Both the position numbers and the translations under genes were made by a program. The notes beneath the pieces are model-generated. The model saw only the letters and a program-made list of their open reading frames with translations. It was not told the DNA's origin and made no database searches. This document shows, in pieces, positions 1 to 10,824 of a stretch of 64,000 bases of DNA (position 1 is the first letter of the stretch; each line of letters opens with the position of its first letter). Source of the DNA: Planoprotostelium fungivorum (lineage: Eukaryota; Evosea; Variosea; Cavosteliida; Cavosteliaceae); the NCBI GenBank assembly GCA_003024175.1, contig MDYQ01000129.1, forward strand, positions 248,001-312,000. Direction: 5' to 3'.

Positions 1-2
1 CC

Positions 3-754
3 ACTTCAACAGATTGGGACGATGAAGAGTTTTATGATGCGTTGGATACTGATGATGAGAGCCCGCTGCCCATTCGTCGCGTGCATGAGACTCTGGTCAA
101 GTATGAAGGAGAGCCGGCGGGGTGAGTGAAGATATTCAAAGCATGTCTTTTCTTGGAAAGAATCATATCAAAATTTGATCTTTTTTATTCGAGAGAAGAG
201 AATGAGAAGATCGAAGGTGTGATGGAAGAAAATTGACTCGTTGTAGATTGGACACTCTCCACTCTGAAATAGTCGATTTGAAGAGAAACATCGACAGCAC
301 GAACCAAAGGTTGGCTTCCCTCGAATATCCTCTCAGGCCCATCAGCGGTACCGATCTAGTCAGCGAGGGCAGCACGTCACAGAAGTTGTTGCAGTACATA
401 CAACAGATCGAGAACATCAACCAATCGAGGTTAGAGGACGAGAAGCGAAGGGATGAGGCCATCGACGCCAGATTACAAGCTTTAGGTGATCATCAGCACA
501 CCATCTCATCTTCGCATCATCATCGTGTGCAATCGATCACCTTCATCTCCTCATTACCCTCATCATGTAGACATCGTCAACACCGTCACTCTCTGACTCT
601 ACCTCCAGAGAGGAACTTGAATCGATTGATCTTCCCCACCATCACCTGGACCAGGAGAGTCGGTGCGGCAGCTTTCCTCGTGGTGTGGCCCTGGGTGGCC
701 TTCAAGCTGTGGAACACGTCGAAATCTCTCTTACTCAACCGTTTGAATCGTTAA
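3..754 (+). CDS. Tail-anchored FFAT-motif protein, 3' part (ACBD5/ORP-like)
   Basis: Only the C-terminal part lies in the window. Exon 1 (reading from base 3 to 121) encodes an acidic stretch containing EFYDALD, preceded by DWDDE, a very good match to the FFAT motif that binds VAP proteins on the ER. The donor at 122 (GTGAGTG) and acceptor TTGTAG ending at 246 rejoin the frame to DTLHSEIVDLKRNIDSTNQR, a coiled-coil segment. The last 45 residues hold one hydrophobic span (VGAAAFLVVWPWVAFKL) followed by a short basic tail, typical of a tail anchor. A further intron probably starts at 487 (GTGATC). FFAT plus coiled coil plus tail anchor is the layout of peroxisomal ACBD4/5 and of some oxysterol-binding-related proteins; the N-terminal ligand domain is outside the window, so the family cannot be fixed. 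Likely role: ER contact-site tether. Confidence 0.6.
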
Positions 755-1085
755 ATGTATCGAAGTGTATCTCTCCTCTTTCTCTTCGTATCTCTGTGTC
801 TCTTCCTCCATTCAACATTTACCCCTATTCATCATTCGATTGATGGTATCAGAGTGTCCGAGTCTGTCGCATGAGATTGAGTGATGCAGCCGCACGTCGA
901 TCGATGAAAGGCAGTCATGTGGGGTGATGAGCCCGAAATGAGTTGGCTCTCTGTTTTCCGGGAGATCGCCAGACCGGGAGAAGATCGAGGCCGGGAGGGC
1001 CTGTCGGGGTGATGAATTTCTCATCCCTCTTTCTCATTATCCATCGAACCCTACACCGAACAGACACTTAGACATTCCCCATGCG
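755..1085. other. Intergenic stretch
   Basis: No coding exon is recognisable. It holds the 3' flank of the tail-anchored gene and presumably the promoter of the chimeric gene whose homology to the PAK kinase gene begins at 1086. Confidence 0.5.
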
Positions 1086-1684
1086 CTCTTATATCTTTTT
1101 CTCCATATCTCCATTACTCGGACCTCACCCAGCTGTATCTGAATCAAGCGACTGACGGCGCACACCAGGAGCACTCGTGAAGAACAATAGCTTGATGAAC
1201 AGCGCCAGTGCCCCTTCACAGGGCCCCAGACCTGGAGGACCTCCTCTCGCTCAATCTCAGGGTGCGAACAACGCAGCCAAGCCACGTTACACTCTCACTC
1301 CTGGCACCAATATCAACGGTGATACTCGGGCGACGGGACATTCGAGGCTGAAGTGAGTACAGGAGCCAACAAGGGTGTTTTACCTCCCACCCCCGGTACC
1401 GCACAGCCCACCGTCATCTCTTCCAACTCCACCGTCATCACCTCTTCCGTATCGGCTCCTGCATCCGCTCCCGCATCCGCTCCCATTCCCGTGTGTATCT
1501 CTCGCCTTCCTTCTCTTCCTCTCTTTCATCACACATGATCTCGTGATATCATCCTCGTGGTCTCACACCCATCACACGAGCTGATGGCATCAGGTGTCCA
1601 AGACTCCCCCTGGTATGCTCAACATGACTGGTAGCGGTGAGACACACCAAGGAAGAGGAACTGACCCGAACAGGTACCCACCAA
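1086..1684 (+). repeat. 599-bp inverted duplicate of the PAK gene 5' region
   Basis: Bases 1086-1684 are the reverse complement of 63225-63823, ungapped and the same length. The only differences I could find are two substitutions near the outer edge (around 1105-1120, inside an intron). The copied block starts inside intron 1 of the kinase gene and runs through three of its N-terminal exons, introns included, so it is a genomic rather than a retro-copied duplicate. Homology stops abruptly on both sides. Near-identity even in introns means the duplication is recent or kept homogeneous by gene conversion. Confidence 0.9.
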
Positions 1685-2114
1685 TGCCGTCTTAGCGAGG
1701 GGTGGTCCATCTGACGCTCACGGAGATCAACCCGGTCGAGGTGTTCACAATCAGACTCTTCCTTCGACTGTGAATTCTACCGCAACTGCACAACATCCGG
1801 GAGGAAACAACGACACCACCCTCGCTGGTGGAGCTCACAATTCGACCGACCTTGGACAAGATCACGGTGCTCATCATCCCACCCAGCCAGGAAACCAAAC
1901 TGCCGCTGGTACACCCACCAACACGATCTCTCAGCCCGCTGGACAGGATAGAGGCCATCCTACACCTCCCAAGGACATCCACTGGTCGGAGTCTGAAGTC
2001 AAGTACGCTGTGACGTCGTCTCATGATGATGGAAACGCAAAGAGTCAGACTGGCCGTGGACAGAATGGCTCTCGACCCTCCGGAAGACCTGCGACTACCG
2101 TCACCGAAGCTTGA
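1195..2114 (+). CDS. Chimeric gene: PAK N-terminal exons fused to a low-complexity tail
   Basis: The 5' part is the duplicated PAK segment ([18 protein letters not shown], then a Ser/Ala/Pro-rich exon, then [13 protein letters not shown]). The kinase's own start exon, CRIB and kinase domains are absent. In the PAK gene the next donor (GTGAGACACACC) splices to a nearby CAG; here the same donor can splice to TCTTAG ending at 1695, giving an open frame ARGGPSDAHGDQPGRG that runs to the stop at 2112-2114. The tail is about 140 residues, rich in His, Asn, Thr, Gly and Gln, with no domain I recognise. The start is uncertain: I chose the first in-frame ATG inside the copied exon (1195); an upstream exon, for example from ATG at 1081, is possible. 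It could instead be a non-functional fragment beside an unrelated ORF. Confidence 0.45.
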
Positions 2115-2944
2115 TGAGACAGTTGTCTTCTCTGTGAATATGAAGATATAAACTTGTGCCGTTGTATTCATTTCAAATCGATACCGCCCATCGTATCATG
2201 TTTGTTCTTCACTAAGGCTGAGGCATCGCACGTGATCATATACGGTACATGCCATGAAAGATAGATTGTTGAGATGCTCAGTTCAAGCAAAGATGAACGG
2301 ATGCTTGGTTCGTGGAGGATCAGTTGAAGTTGAAAGTTGGAATGTTCAGCTTGCGAACGAAGAGGAGCTGTGTGGTAGGTGGTTGCTCGTCCTCTTATAT
2401 GAGGAAGTTACTTCAGAGGAAATGTTGGATGACATGCAACGGGGCCTGCTGGACGACTCAGAAGCATCTACAATGTTGTAGATCGCGCCTGACTTTTGTT
2501 GTGATCGAGGTAACTGTTGACGTTGGAATGAGGAGGTGAGATCGATCGATGATGACGATGGTCGGATCGTGAGAGACGATCGGATGATCGGTGATCACGA
2601 TGATGATGATATGACGGAGACATTCACAGATACCTCTTCTACCAGATCAACCCAACTTCCATCGCATCACCGAATGCTCGAATAGACCCGTCCACCAGCT
2701 CTTATCTGCTCCTGTAAATCTGGACAGGTCGACCCCGATTGCGCTGAGCTCGACAAAGTGTCATTTTTTAGACATCACCATCGTCCAGTGACAATCTTCT
2801 TGGACGGCTATCAAAAGAGTCGTTTGTAGGTTGCTGCTCCTTACAACATCCACCATCTTGCTCGTCCATCACATCTCTCGGCGTAACATCATCATCTTCA
2901 AAACGACATACGATCTGCACCATCACACTTGATACTCTTTCTAT
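2115..2944. other. Intergenic stretch
   Basis: Two short overlapping open frames near 2254-2539 have no recognisable similarity, no clear splice partners and no domain. The part next to 2945 is the 3' flank of the S-adenosylmethionine synthetase gene. I see nothing else. Confidence 0.5.
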
Positions 2945-4320
2945 TTAAAACTTGAGCTCCTTGGGGTGCTCCCACGTGAAGTCAGGATCGTTCCTTCCAA
3001 AGTGTCCAAAGTAGGCGGTCTTCTCGTATATCGGTCTCTTCAGCTTCAGATCTCTGATGAGAACTCCGGGTCTCAGGTCAAAGTTGGCACTGACGATCTT
3101 CAAGATCTCATCATCAGATCGGGCTCCCGTTCCATAAGTGTCAACAAAGACGGAGAGGGGGTGGGCGACACCGATGGCGTAAGACACTTGGACCAAAACG
3201 CGCTTGGCCAACTTGGCGGCAACGAGAGACTTGGCGATCCATCTGGCGGCGTAGGCACCCGAACGGTCGACCTTGGAAGGGTCCTTTCCGGAGAAAGCAC
3301 CACCACCATGAGCTCCCCATCCTCCGTAAGAGTCTATGATGATCTTACGACCGGTGAGACCGGCGTCACCCTGGGGACCTCCGATGACGAAACGTCCGGA
3401 GGGGTTGAGATGGTAGATGGTCTTGTCATCCAACAAGTTGGCGGGGATGGTGGTCTTGATGACCTTCTGAAGGGGTGTGAGACATCGAACGGGATGTGAT
3501 AATGATATGATAATGATGGAAAGAAATGAGATGTCACCTCAAGGAGTTCGGCACGTAAGACGTCGTTGGTGACGTTCTCGTCGTGCTGTGTGGAGATGAC
3601 AACGGTGTGGACGCGTTGGGGGACGACGGCACCGTTGATTCTCTTGTAATCGATGGTGACCTGAGTCTTGGCGTCGGGGCGCAACCAGGGGAGAGCTCCG
3701 TTGTTTCTCAGCTCGCTCAACTTTTGGATGAGACGAGTGGAGAGAACGTGGGTCAGAGGCATCAGCTCCTCTGATTCGTCGGTGGCATAACCGAACATGT
3801 GTCCCTAGATCCATCATCAGTCTCAATGGAAGTGAAAGGGTCTCTCACCTGATCTCCGGCACCGATGTCTTCGGCGTTCTTGTTGATGTGAACGGCCTGG
3901 GCGATCTCGGGCGACTGCTGCTCGATGGCGACGAGAACGTTGCAGGTCTTGTAGTCGAATCCCTTGGAGGAATCGTCGAAGCCGATACGCTTTACGGTCT
4001 GTCTCACTCTGGCCTGGAAATCGACCTGAGCCTTGGTGGTGATCTCTCCGAATACAAAGACCATACCAGTCTTGGCGGCGGACTCTGTTCGGTGGACGTC
4101 AGAATGGTGAGAGGTGGGAAGATGGATGGGTGAGATTGGATGTCAGGTGATGGATGGGCTGGAAGAGGAGTGAAGACACACCACAAGCGACCTTGGAGTC
4201 GGGATCCTGAGCGAGACAGGCATCGAGGATGGAATCAGAAACCTGATCGCAGAGCTTGTCAGGGTGGCCCTCAGACACACTCTCTGATGTAAACAAGAAG
4301 TCGGTCGCTGGAGCTGCCAT
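2945..4320 (-). CDS. MAT: S-adenosylmethionine synthetase
   Basis: Makes S-adenosylmethionine from methionine and ATP, the cytosolic methyl-donor supply. Four exons on the minus strand: the first encodes [20 protein letters not shown] followed by [16 protein letters not shown], containing the conserved GHPDK ATP-binding motif; the second [16 protein letters not shown]; the third [19 protein letters not shown] and the [10 protein letters not shown] strand; the last carries [20 protein letters not shown], the GGGAFSGKD phosphate loop, and ends at PKELKF. All three MAT domains are present and the spliced length (about 390 residues) is normal. Introns are about 45-75 nt with GTGAG donors. The start is the ATG at 4318-4320, the natural family start. 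No unusual features; a housekeeping gene. Confidence 0.97.
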
Positions 4321-5359
4321 GTCTATCTCGATGATGATTGTTCTGCCTGCTTCTTCCCGTTTCCCGACTCCGTCTACATTTCCTAGTCATTCCCACCGCA
4401 GACGTGGTTGGAAATGGTTGCTCCTGCCCGGAGCATTCTAATAATGTCGACAAGTTACAAGGGAATGAAACAAGAAAAACGTTATCAAGCATTGAAACTG
4501 GGCGTCGACAGGACGATAGAAGGTAGACGTCGGAGAATTGCGAACACGTGACCCTGTCGTCATCAATGGTGGTAGAACTCCAAAGACATCGGATGAACCC
4601 GAAGAGAAAAGGAGAAGGGAGAGAGATGAGAAAAGGAGGATGCCGGCTGGCTAGATGGAGATGGAGGACGATACGATGAAATAGAGAGACAACAAGAGGG
4701 TGCGTCTCTACTTTGAGACACCACGTTAGGCCTTGCATCGCACACATCGGCATTGCAGATGATATGCCTGCCGCAACCTAAGTGACGATCATCGTTGTAA
4801 TGACGAGGAATGCAGCTGTTTATAGGACATCGCTGTCACCTTCTGAGCTGATTTCGTCATCTCTCATAATGTGTCCAGAAGACGAAAGGATCCCAGTATG
4901 AACATCATTATCAAGCTCACTTCACCCTAAAGTGAGACACCTGACGTCTCACAGGAGGATCCTCACCTGCAGATCGTAAGAGGCCGTGGAATGTCATCAA
5001 AGGGCAGGTTCATGCAACCAGTCCTGATGCACGAGACCGGATGATCGTAGATATTCAGGAATGGACACCGTCGTGGATTCACATCAACTCTGGACACTGA
5101 GAAGGACCTCAAAGAACATAGCTATCTGATGGGTTGAACGCAAACACTTGTCACACTGTCTGATAAAGAACTTCATCTTCTCAAGGCAGATGAAAAGATC
5201 TATTTTACTGAAAGTTCCTGCACATCGAAACGAAAAGCTCATCACGGACGATGATGTTCCAATGAAGAAATGAGATGAAGATCACGATGGCATCAACAGG
5301 ATAGAGAAACCGAAGAAGAACAAACGAGCTCTTTCATTCTTCTTTATACATCACACGAA
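4321..5359. other. Intergenic stretch of about 1 kb
   Basis: Lies between the start of the MAT gene and the 3' end of MND1. No open frame with convincing codon pattern or domain on either strand. The half near 4320 should hold the MAT promoter. Nothing else recognised. Confidence 0.5.
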
Positions 5360-6209
5360 TCAAACGTAGTCAAAGTTGGATGGAATCTCAAAATTCTGCT
5401 CGAAGGAAGAACCATCCACACCCATGTTGGCACAGTAACTCTTCAAAGTCCAAATGGTGTCTGTCCATCGATTGGCAGCCAGTTTGTAGTTCTCTGAATC
5501 CTTCTCTGTTTCACATCATCAGCCGATCGTGTTTTCATCATTTGGAACGGTCGATGATCTTCACCCATTGCATTGATGAGACCTGGGTCGTTATCGGCAT
5601 ATAGTGCTAGCTTCTTCTTCAACTCTGCATTCTCCTTCTCCAACTCTGTGAGTCGTGCGATCTTGGCCGATCTCTCATCCTAAAACACAGTGAGGTGGAG
5701 GTACGATGGATAGATGGGACGTACCGATTCTTCTCTTCCTTTGGTCGCCTCTGAGATGGAATTCTTCAGATCGTCTCGCTTTCTCTTTCCACCTTCGATA
5801 TCAGTGGTCAACTTCTTGATGGCGTTCGCGCGCTGTATCGATGGTGAGTCGACAGTTCATTGATGAGGGTAGTGATGTATTACGTTGTTGGCTTCGTCAG
5901 ATGGAAACATCCAAAAGTATACGGAGGTACCAATCTTATCCGTTTTGACCATACCATCATTGACTAAGCTTGTGAGTACATCCTTGACCGATTGAAGAAC
6001 TGAATGTTTTGTCAATGAAGAGAAGGTTGGCTATATTCACCGATTCCCTTCTCCTTCGAACATATCTTCTCTACTTCTTTGAGGAGATATACACCCTTCT
6101 GATGAAATCTCTCAGCACGATCAAAATGACTCAGAATTCTCACCGTCTGAATGAACAAGTCGCGCATTCTCGACCTCTTCTCCTCTAAAGAAAGACCTCT
6201 CTTCGACAT
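5360..6209 (-). CDS. MND1: Meiotic nuclear division protein 1
   Basis: Partner of HOP2; the heterodimer stimulates DMC1/RAD51 strand exchange during meiotic recombination in the nucleus. Starts [20 protein letters not shown], the diagnostic MND1 N-terminus (winged-helix), then after a 45-nt intron [20 protein letters not shown], then [20 protein letters not shown], a long coiled coil ([19 protein letters not shown] through [12 protein letters not shown]) and the C-terminal segment [19 protein letters not shown] ending IPSNFDYV. The 45-nt intron is in frame without a stop, so a naive reading inserts about 15 foreign residues; splicing restores the family alignment. About 205 residues, normal length. 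Five or six exons. Implies meiotic capability; HOP2 is not in the window. Confidence 0.95.
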
Positions 6210-6523
6210 GGCCTCTGTGATTTGTCTCTGCTAATGTGGTTGTGATGCAATAAATTTGCCTCGAGGCATTCCAAGAAATGGCGTTCTACAACACTTTGTA
6301 AGAATACAAAAAATGAAAGTTCGAGCACCACAACAAGAAGAAGACACGAGTGAGCTATAGATAAACAGTATAGATGATATCATTAACGGAGCGTGCAATG
6401 GAGTTTATATATGTTATTTCACACAACAAGGAGTCCGATGTTCTTCAGACTAATGTTAAATAGTCACGTATTCTTATCTCAATACTGGTCGTCGTCATTG
6501 TGGTCATCTGATCCACATCAACA
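6210..6523. other. Intergenic stretch
   Basis: Contains the promoter side of MND1 and the 3' flank of the F-box gene. It is AT-rich (ATAAATTTG, TATAGATAAACAG); no gene seen. Confidence 0.5.
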
Positions 6524-9192
6524 TCACATCTCATTTTTCATTTCACCTGAAGAGATCTCGATCGCATCATCATCGAAATGGATACCATATCCCCGGTCAA
6601 AAGACTCCTCCTCACTCTCATCTTCATCATCGGATGTCATCATCGCAACATCGTCGCTGTCTGATATCTCCACGATCTCATCATCTTCTCCATCATCTCT
6701 CTCTGACATTCCCAGATCTTCTCCATCATCTGAGATCTCCACGACTTCTCCGTCGTCGGTCACGCGGTGTGTGGCCTCTCCTTCCAGCAGAGATACAAGT
6801 TCACGATCGAAATCTTCGTCTGCAACGTCTGCTCCTCCTTCATCATCTTCAGAGAAGACGGCCTCCGGTTCTTCTTCTTCTTCTCCCTCTTCTTCTTCTC
6901 CGTCATCGATGAACCCCTGCATGTCTGCATCATCATCATCATCATCGTCATCATCTTCCTCTTCTGATTCTCTCAGCTGTATATCCGTCACACAACTTTT
7001 CACTTCACGATGTTCACATTTTCACCGTACATGCCCAATTCGATCCATTCCATCTCAGACAGAGGTCCATCCTCTTCTTCACTCCCTTCTTCCGCTTCAT
7101 CATCGATCCATTTCCTCCTGTTCGTCTTCTTCTGCATCTGCTCACCTTCAGTCCTAATCCTTCGACACAGACTCGTCTCTTACCTTGCAAGTTGGTCGGT
7201 AGAGTTGTTCTTCGTTGTCTAAGACAATCCTGCCCTCTCTCCTTCCTACAACGTGTAACCTGGATGGGTGAGAGGGATACGTAACGATACGTACTGGTAG
7301 GGGTGGTACAGACCGGTGGTGAAGATCTCGATGTCTGACCGGCCGAACCATTCGAGTTTGACTGTCTTCGTTTCTTCACCGTTTAACACGGCCAAGAGAG
7401 ATCTGTGACAGTTGGGAGAGGATCGAGTGTGTCTCTCACCCCGTCTTCTTGTCCCACACTTTGACTCTCCTCTTTCTAACTTCTACTTGTTCTTCTTTTT
7501 CTTCCTCTTCCTCTTCTTTCTCTTCTTCTTCCTCTTCTTCCTCTTCTTTCTCTTCTTTCTCTTCTTTTTCTTCTTGCTCTTCGTTTTCTTCTTCTTGCTC
7601 TTCGTTTTCTTCTTCTTCCTCTTCACTCTCTTCATAATCAGGATGAACGATGACTCCGATCTGTGTCACTGATAGCTTCCCTTCTCTCTGCAATGCGATC
7701 GCGAGGCTCTCCTCTTCCTTCTCCTTTCAATTCCCCTCCCCACACTCTCTCACCTTCACGACAAAAGATAGTCTCTTCTCTAGCTCCGGTATCTCCTTGT
7801 TCAGCATTCGATCCATCGCAGATTGGCTCACATTCACTCGACCGTCGTGATCTAAAGTGAGATGCTGCACGAGACGATCTTTCATCTGCTGTCTTTCGAT
7901 CTCCATCACCTTGTACGATGAGTGGAGGGGGGGTGGGGATAGACATCACCTTCTTCATCCTCTCTGTGGTGACTTTGTCTAGAGAATAAGGAACATCGAG
8001 CCAGACGTGTCTGTCTAATACGAGCTGACTGAGATTGGGGGTGGATAGAACATCGAGGTTGAGTTTTTCCAATGGATTGCCGTTTAGTTTTAAGGTGGAG
8101 ATGGTTTGGATGGAAGAGATGGACTGATGATGTGTCAGTCGTGATGGTGTCTCATGTGATGGTGTCTATCGTGATGTGATGATATCTCATGTGATGATGT
8201 CCTTCATGATGCGATGGTGCCTATCATGATGTGATCATGTCCATCATGAGGTGATGGATGTCTCATTGATGACTTGAAGAGGTGAGAATGAGAATGAACG
8301 AACCGCTGGTATTCTACGGATGAGATTATGGCTCATATTCAATTCCTTCAACGATGACAATCTGTCGATGCGTTGAGGTATCTGAGTTATCATCAGTAGA
8401 GATGACGAGGACATGCTGCGGACTCACCCCTCGTATGTTGTTGTAAGATAAGTCGAGTATCTGCAGGTTGGTGAGAGCCAATATCTCCCACGGAAAAGAA
8501 GTCAATTGATTTTCAGACAGGTTTAATTCCTGTCGGATCAGATCAGATGTCCACGATGCAACATGTGATCGAGCGACGTGTGATCAAGCGACGTGTCAAC
8601 TCACTTGAAGATCGTGGAGAAGGTGGATCGTGGAGGGTTGTTGGTTGGGAGACAGTTTCTGCATGATGCCCCTCTTGAGATCGATCTTTTTCAATCCACG
8701 AATACGGGATAATTGATTGGGGAAGTATCTCATGAGATGGCTTTCGGTTTTGATGAGGGTGACATTCATTGCACTCATCCGATCGATGTTATAGATGGAA
8801 AGACCGGGAAGATTGCCATCTGTAAGGGGTCAATCGGGGTACAGTAGTCTCTCACGTACCCAGTGTGGCGTGTTCCCTTACGATGTGTACGCTCTCGTCA
8901 AGAGGCGACAGTTGATGCATAACTGCTTCTTTCCACGTGCAAGTGAACCCATCCAGGTCTCCTCCGTATCTGTCACGAGGTCAGAGAATGAAGATGTGTC
9001 AGCTGATCACCGTTCAAAATAACGTGATCTCCATAAGGTGTTGTCAAGGCTGTCCAATAATTGTGTCCACTCCTTGCATATGAGGCGACACTTTATGAGA
9101 TCTTCATCAGGTAACTGGGTAAAGATGTGCACCAGACATTCTAGTGGTATTTCGTTTAGGTTCGTCTCTGTCTTCCTCTTTCTGCTCACCAT
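6524..9192 (-). CDS. F-box/leucine-rich-repeat protein with SIM-like acidic tail
   Basis: Probable substrate receptor of an SCF (Skp1-cullin-F-box) ubiquitin ligase. The first exon gives an F-box, LNEIPLECLVHIFTQLPDED then LIKCRLICKEW. Next come leucine-rich repeats (LQELNLSENQLTSFPWEI, LQILDLSYNNIRGIP, LKELNMSHNLIRRIP, ISTLKLNGNPLEKLNL), a helical linker, a Glu-rich tract encoded by TTC/TTT repeats on the plus strand around 7490-7630, a segment RRVKVWDKKTGSLLAVLNGE, and a strongly acidic C-terminus with VVEISDDGED, IVEISDSDD and AIEISSGE. I checked exon joins from 7445 down to 6990 (introns of about 32-55 nt) and they stay in frame, supporting one gene of about 800 residues. The three V/I-x-I-S motifs followed by acids resemble SUMO-interacting motifs. 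Start at 9192 is the only ATG before the F-box. Confidence 0.75.
8110..8300. repeat. Imperfect GTGATGATGTC-type repeat in an intron
   Basis: An intron of the F-box/LRR gene consists of about seven imperfect copies of a 20-25 nt unit built from TGATG, TGATGTC and CATGATG words. It looks like slippage-derived simple sequence. Confidence 0.6.
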
Positions 9193-9274
9193 GATGATGT
9201 GATCTTGATCACCTGATGTGTCAAGCCTGTACTACAAGCGGACAAAGCCATTTCATGGCATCCACTAATACACC
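9193..9274. promoter_or_regulatory. 82-bp bidirectional promoter region
   Basis: Only 82 bp separate the start codons of the divergent F-box/LRR and CHID1-like genes, so both core promoters and 5' leaders must fit here. No TATA box or other named element is obvious. Assignment rests on gene orientation only. Confidence 0.5.
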
Positions 9275-10779
9275 ATGCTGTTGAGGGCAGCCTCCACCTT
9301 ATTACTGCTCACCTCTGTCGCCCTTGTGGCAGCAAAGAGGGCGACACCAGAGAGTGTATACGATCGAGGATTAGTCAACACAGATGTCAATTACCTCAGC
9401 ATACTGAATGAACAGACAAACTACCAGGATCGAAATAAAGACGATAGCAACGAATTAGAACCAACGAAGAGGAAGAATTATCATGGAATCACACTGGCCT
9501 ACGTCACACCATGGTGAGTGATCGCAGGACATTAGAAGACGTGATCTGATGACAGACAGGAACAACCACGGCTACGACATCGCCAAGATATTCTCCTGCA
9601 AATTTGATTATGTATCACCCATCTGGTACAACATCAAGTTCAAGGGCTCCTCTTTCATCTTGGAGGGAGATCACAATGTTGATTCTGAATGGATGACAGA
9701 GGTAATCTGATGTCTGTAATCATCCACTGACAGAATCGAAAGGTGAAGGACGGTGGCTGCCAAGAGGGATTCAAGACAAACATGGTCCCACGTTTCCTCT
9801 TTGATGGATGGGATTCTAAAGCTTACATGCAACTCATACAAGTCCCAACTCAACAGACAAAACTCATCGAAAAGGTGCCTCTATCATCGTCGACCCCATC
9901 TCATTACCATCTGATCTAATCACACAGATCATCGCGACGTGTCAGAAGTTCAAGTTTGACGGAATCGTATTAGAGGGTGGAGCTCTGTTACCTAGGGAGT
10001 ACATATCTGCCCTCTTGCCTTTCTACAAGAAATTGGGTAAGTCACTGCATGGCGCCAGCCTCAAATATGTCCTCGTTGTGGGCGTGAGTGTGTTTTAATC
10101 TATTTTATTGTTCTCTTCTGTCATCTATATATATCTGTCCTGTGGGAAAGACAACGTAGGATGATCGCGAGCTGATGAGTTTTGATAGCCAAAGAGAGAA
10201 GAGAAGGCGAGCTTCAGTCATGGGGAGTTGGATCAATTGGGAGATGATGTGGACTACCTGTCGCTGATGACCTACGATTATAGTCCTCAATCTCCCGGAC
10301 CAAACTCGCCAACTTCTTGGATGTCATCCTCTGCTCTATCTCTCATTCCTCCCCAGGATGAGAAGAAGGTGAATCATCCGCGATCATGCACATCACGATC
10401 GACGCGAGTCTGATATAGAATCAGACGAGTGAGAAGATTCTCTTAGGCCTTCCATTCTATGGTTACGATTACACTGTGAGAGGACATCAATCACCATCGT
10501 GCTCATTCCGCGCAGGTGTCATCGCAGAGCGCCAAGAGTCTATTGGGTAAAGACTTCATCCAACTCATCCGAAAGTACAAACCCGACATGATCTGGGATG
10601 AGAGAGACAAAGAACACAAGATGGAGTACATCACGAAGGACACGGCCTCTCTCCATGTCGTCTATTATCCATCGTTGAAGTTTATCGAAGAGAGATTGAA
10701 ACTGGCCGAGAGTTTAAAGACTGGCATCTCGATCTGGGAGATCGGTCAAGGATTAGATTACTTTTATGATCTCTTATAG
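9275..10779 (+). CDS. CHID1: Chitinase domain-containing protein 1 (GH18 family)
   Basis: Secreted or lysosomal GH18-fold protein of the CHID1 (stabilin-1-interacting chitinase-like) type. A signal peptide is clear: MLLRAASTLLLLTSVALVAA, followed by KRATPESVYDRGLVNTDVN. Conserved blocks follow in order: GITLAYVTPWNNHGYDIAK, KFDYVSPIWYNIK, FKFDGIVLEGG, VDYLSLMTYDYSPQSPGPNS and KILLGLPFYGYDYT, ending in HVVYYPSLKFIEERLKLA and GISIWEIGQGLDYFYDLL. The GH18 catalytic DxxDxDxE motif is replaced here by FDGIVLEGG, as in CHID1 proteins, which have lectin-like saccharide binding rather than classical chitinase activity. About 390 residues, normal length. Eight or so exons with introns of 35-110 nt. 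Confidence 0.95.
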
Positions 10780-10824
10780 ACGATGAAACGATTGACGTGT
10801 CGATTTTATTCTGTCTCTGGTTGT

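Noticed and set aside
2254-2539. Overlapping short plus-strand frames as a small gene
   Set aside because: No domain, no splice partners and two frames equally open; more likely chance.
6393-7157. Long plus-strand Ser-rich open frame
   Set aside because: It is the antisense shadow of the acidic tail of the F-box/LRR gene, whose exon joins were followed on the minus strand.
7412-7693. Plus-strand Phe/Leu-rich frame that looks like membrane spans
   Set aside because: It is the complement of a Glu-rich repeat (GAA/GAG runs) in the F-box/LRR gene.
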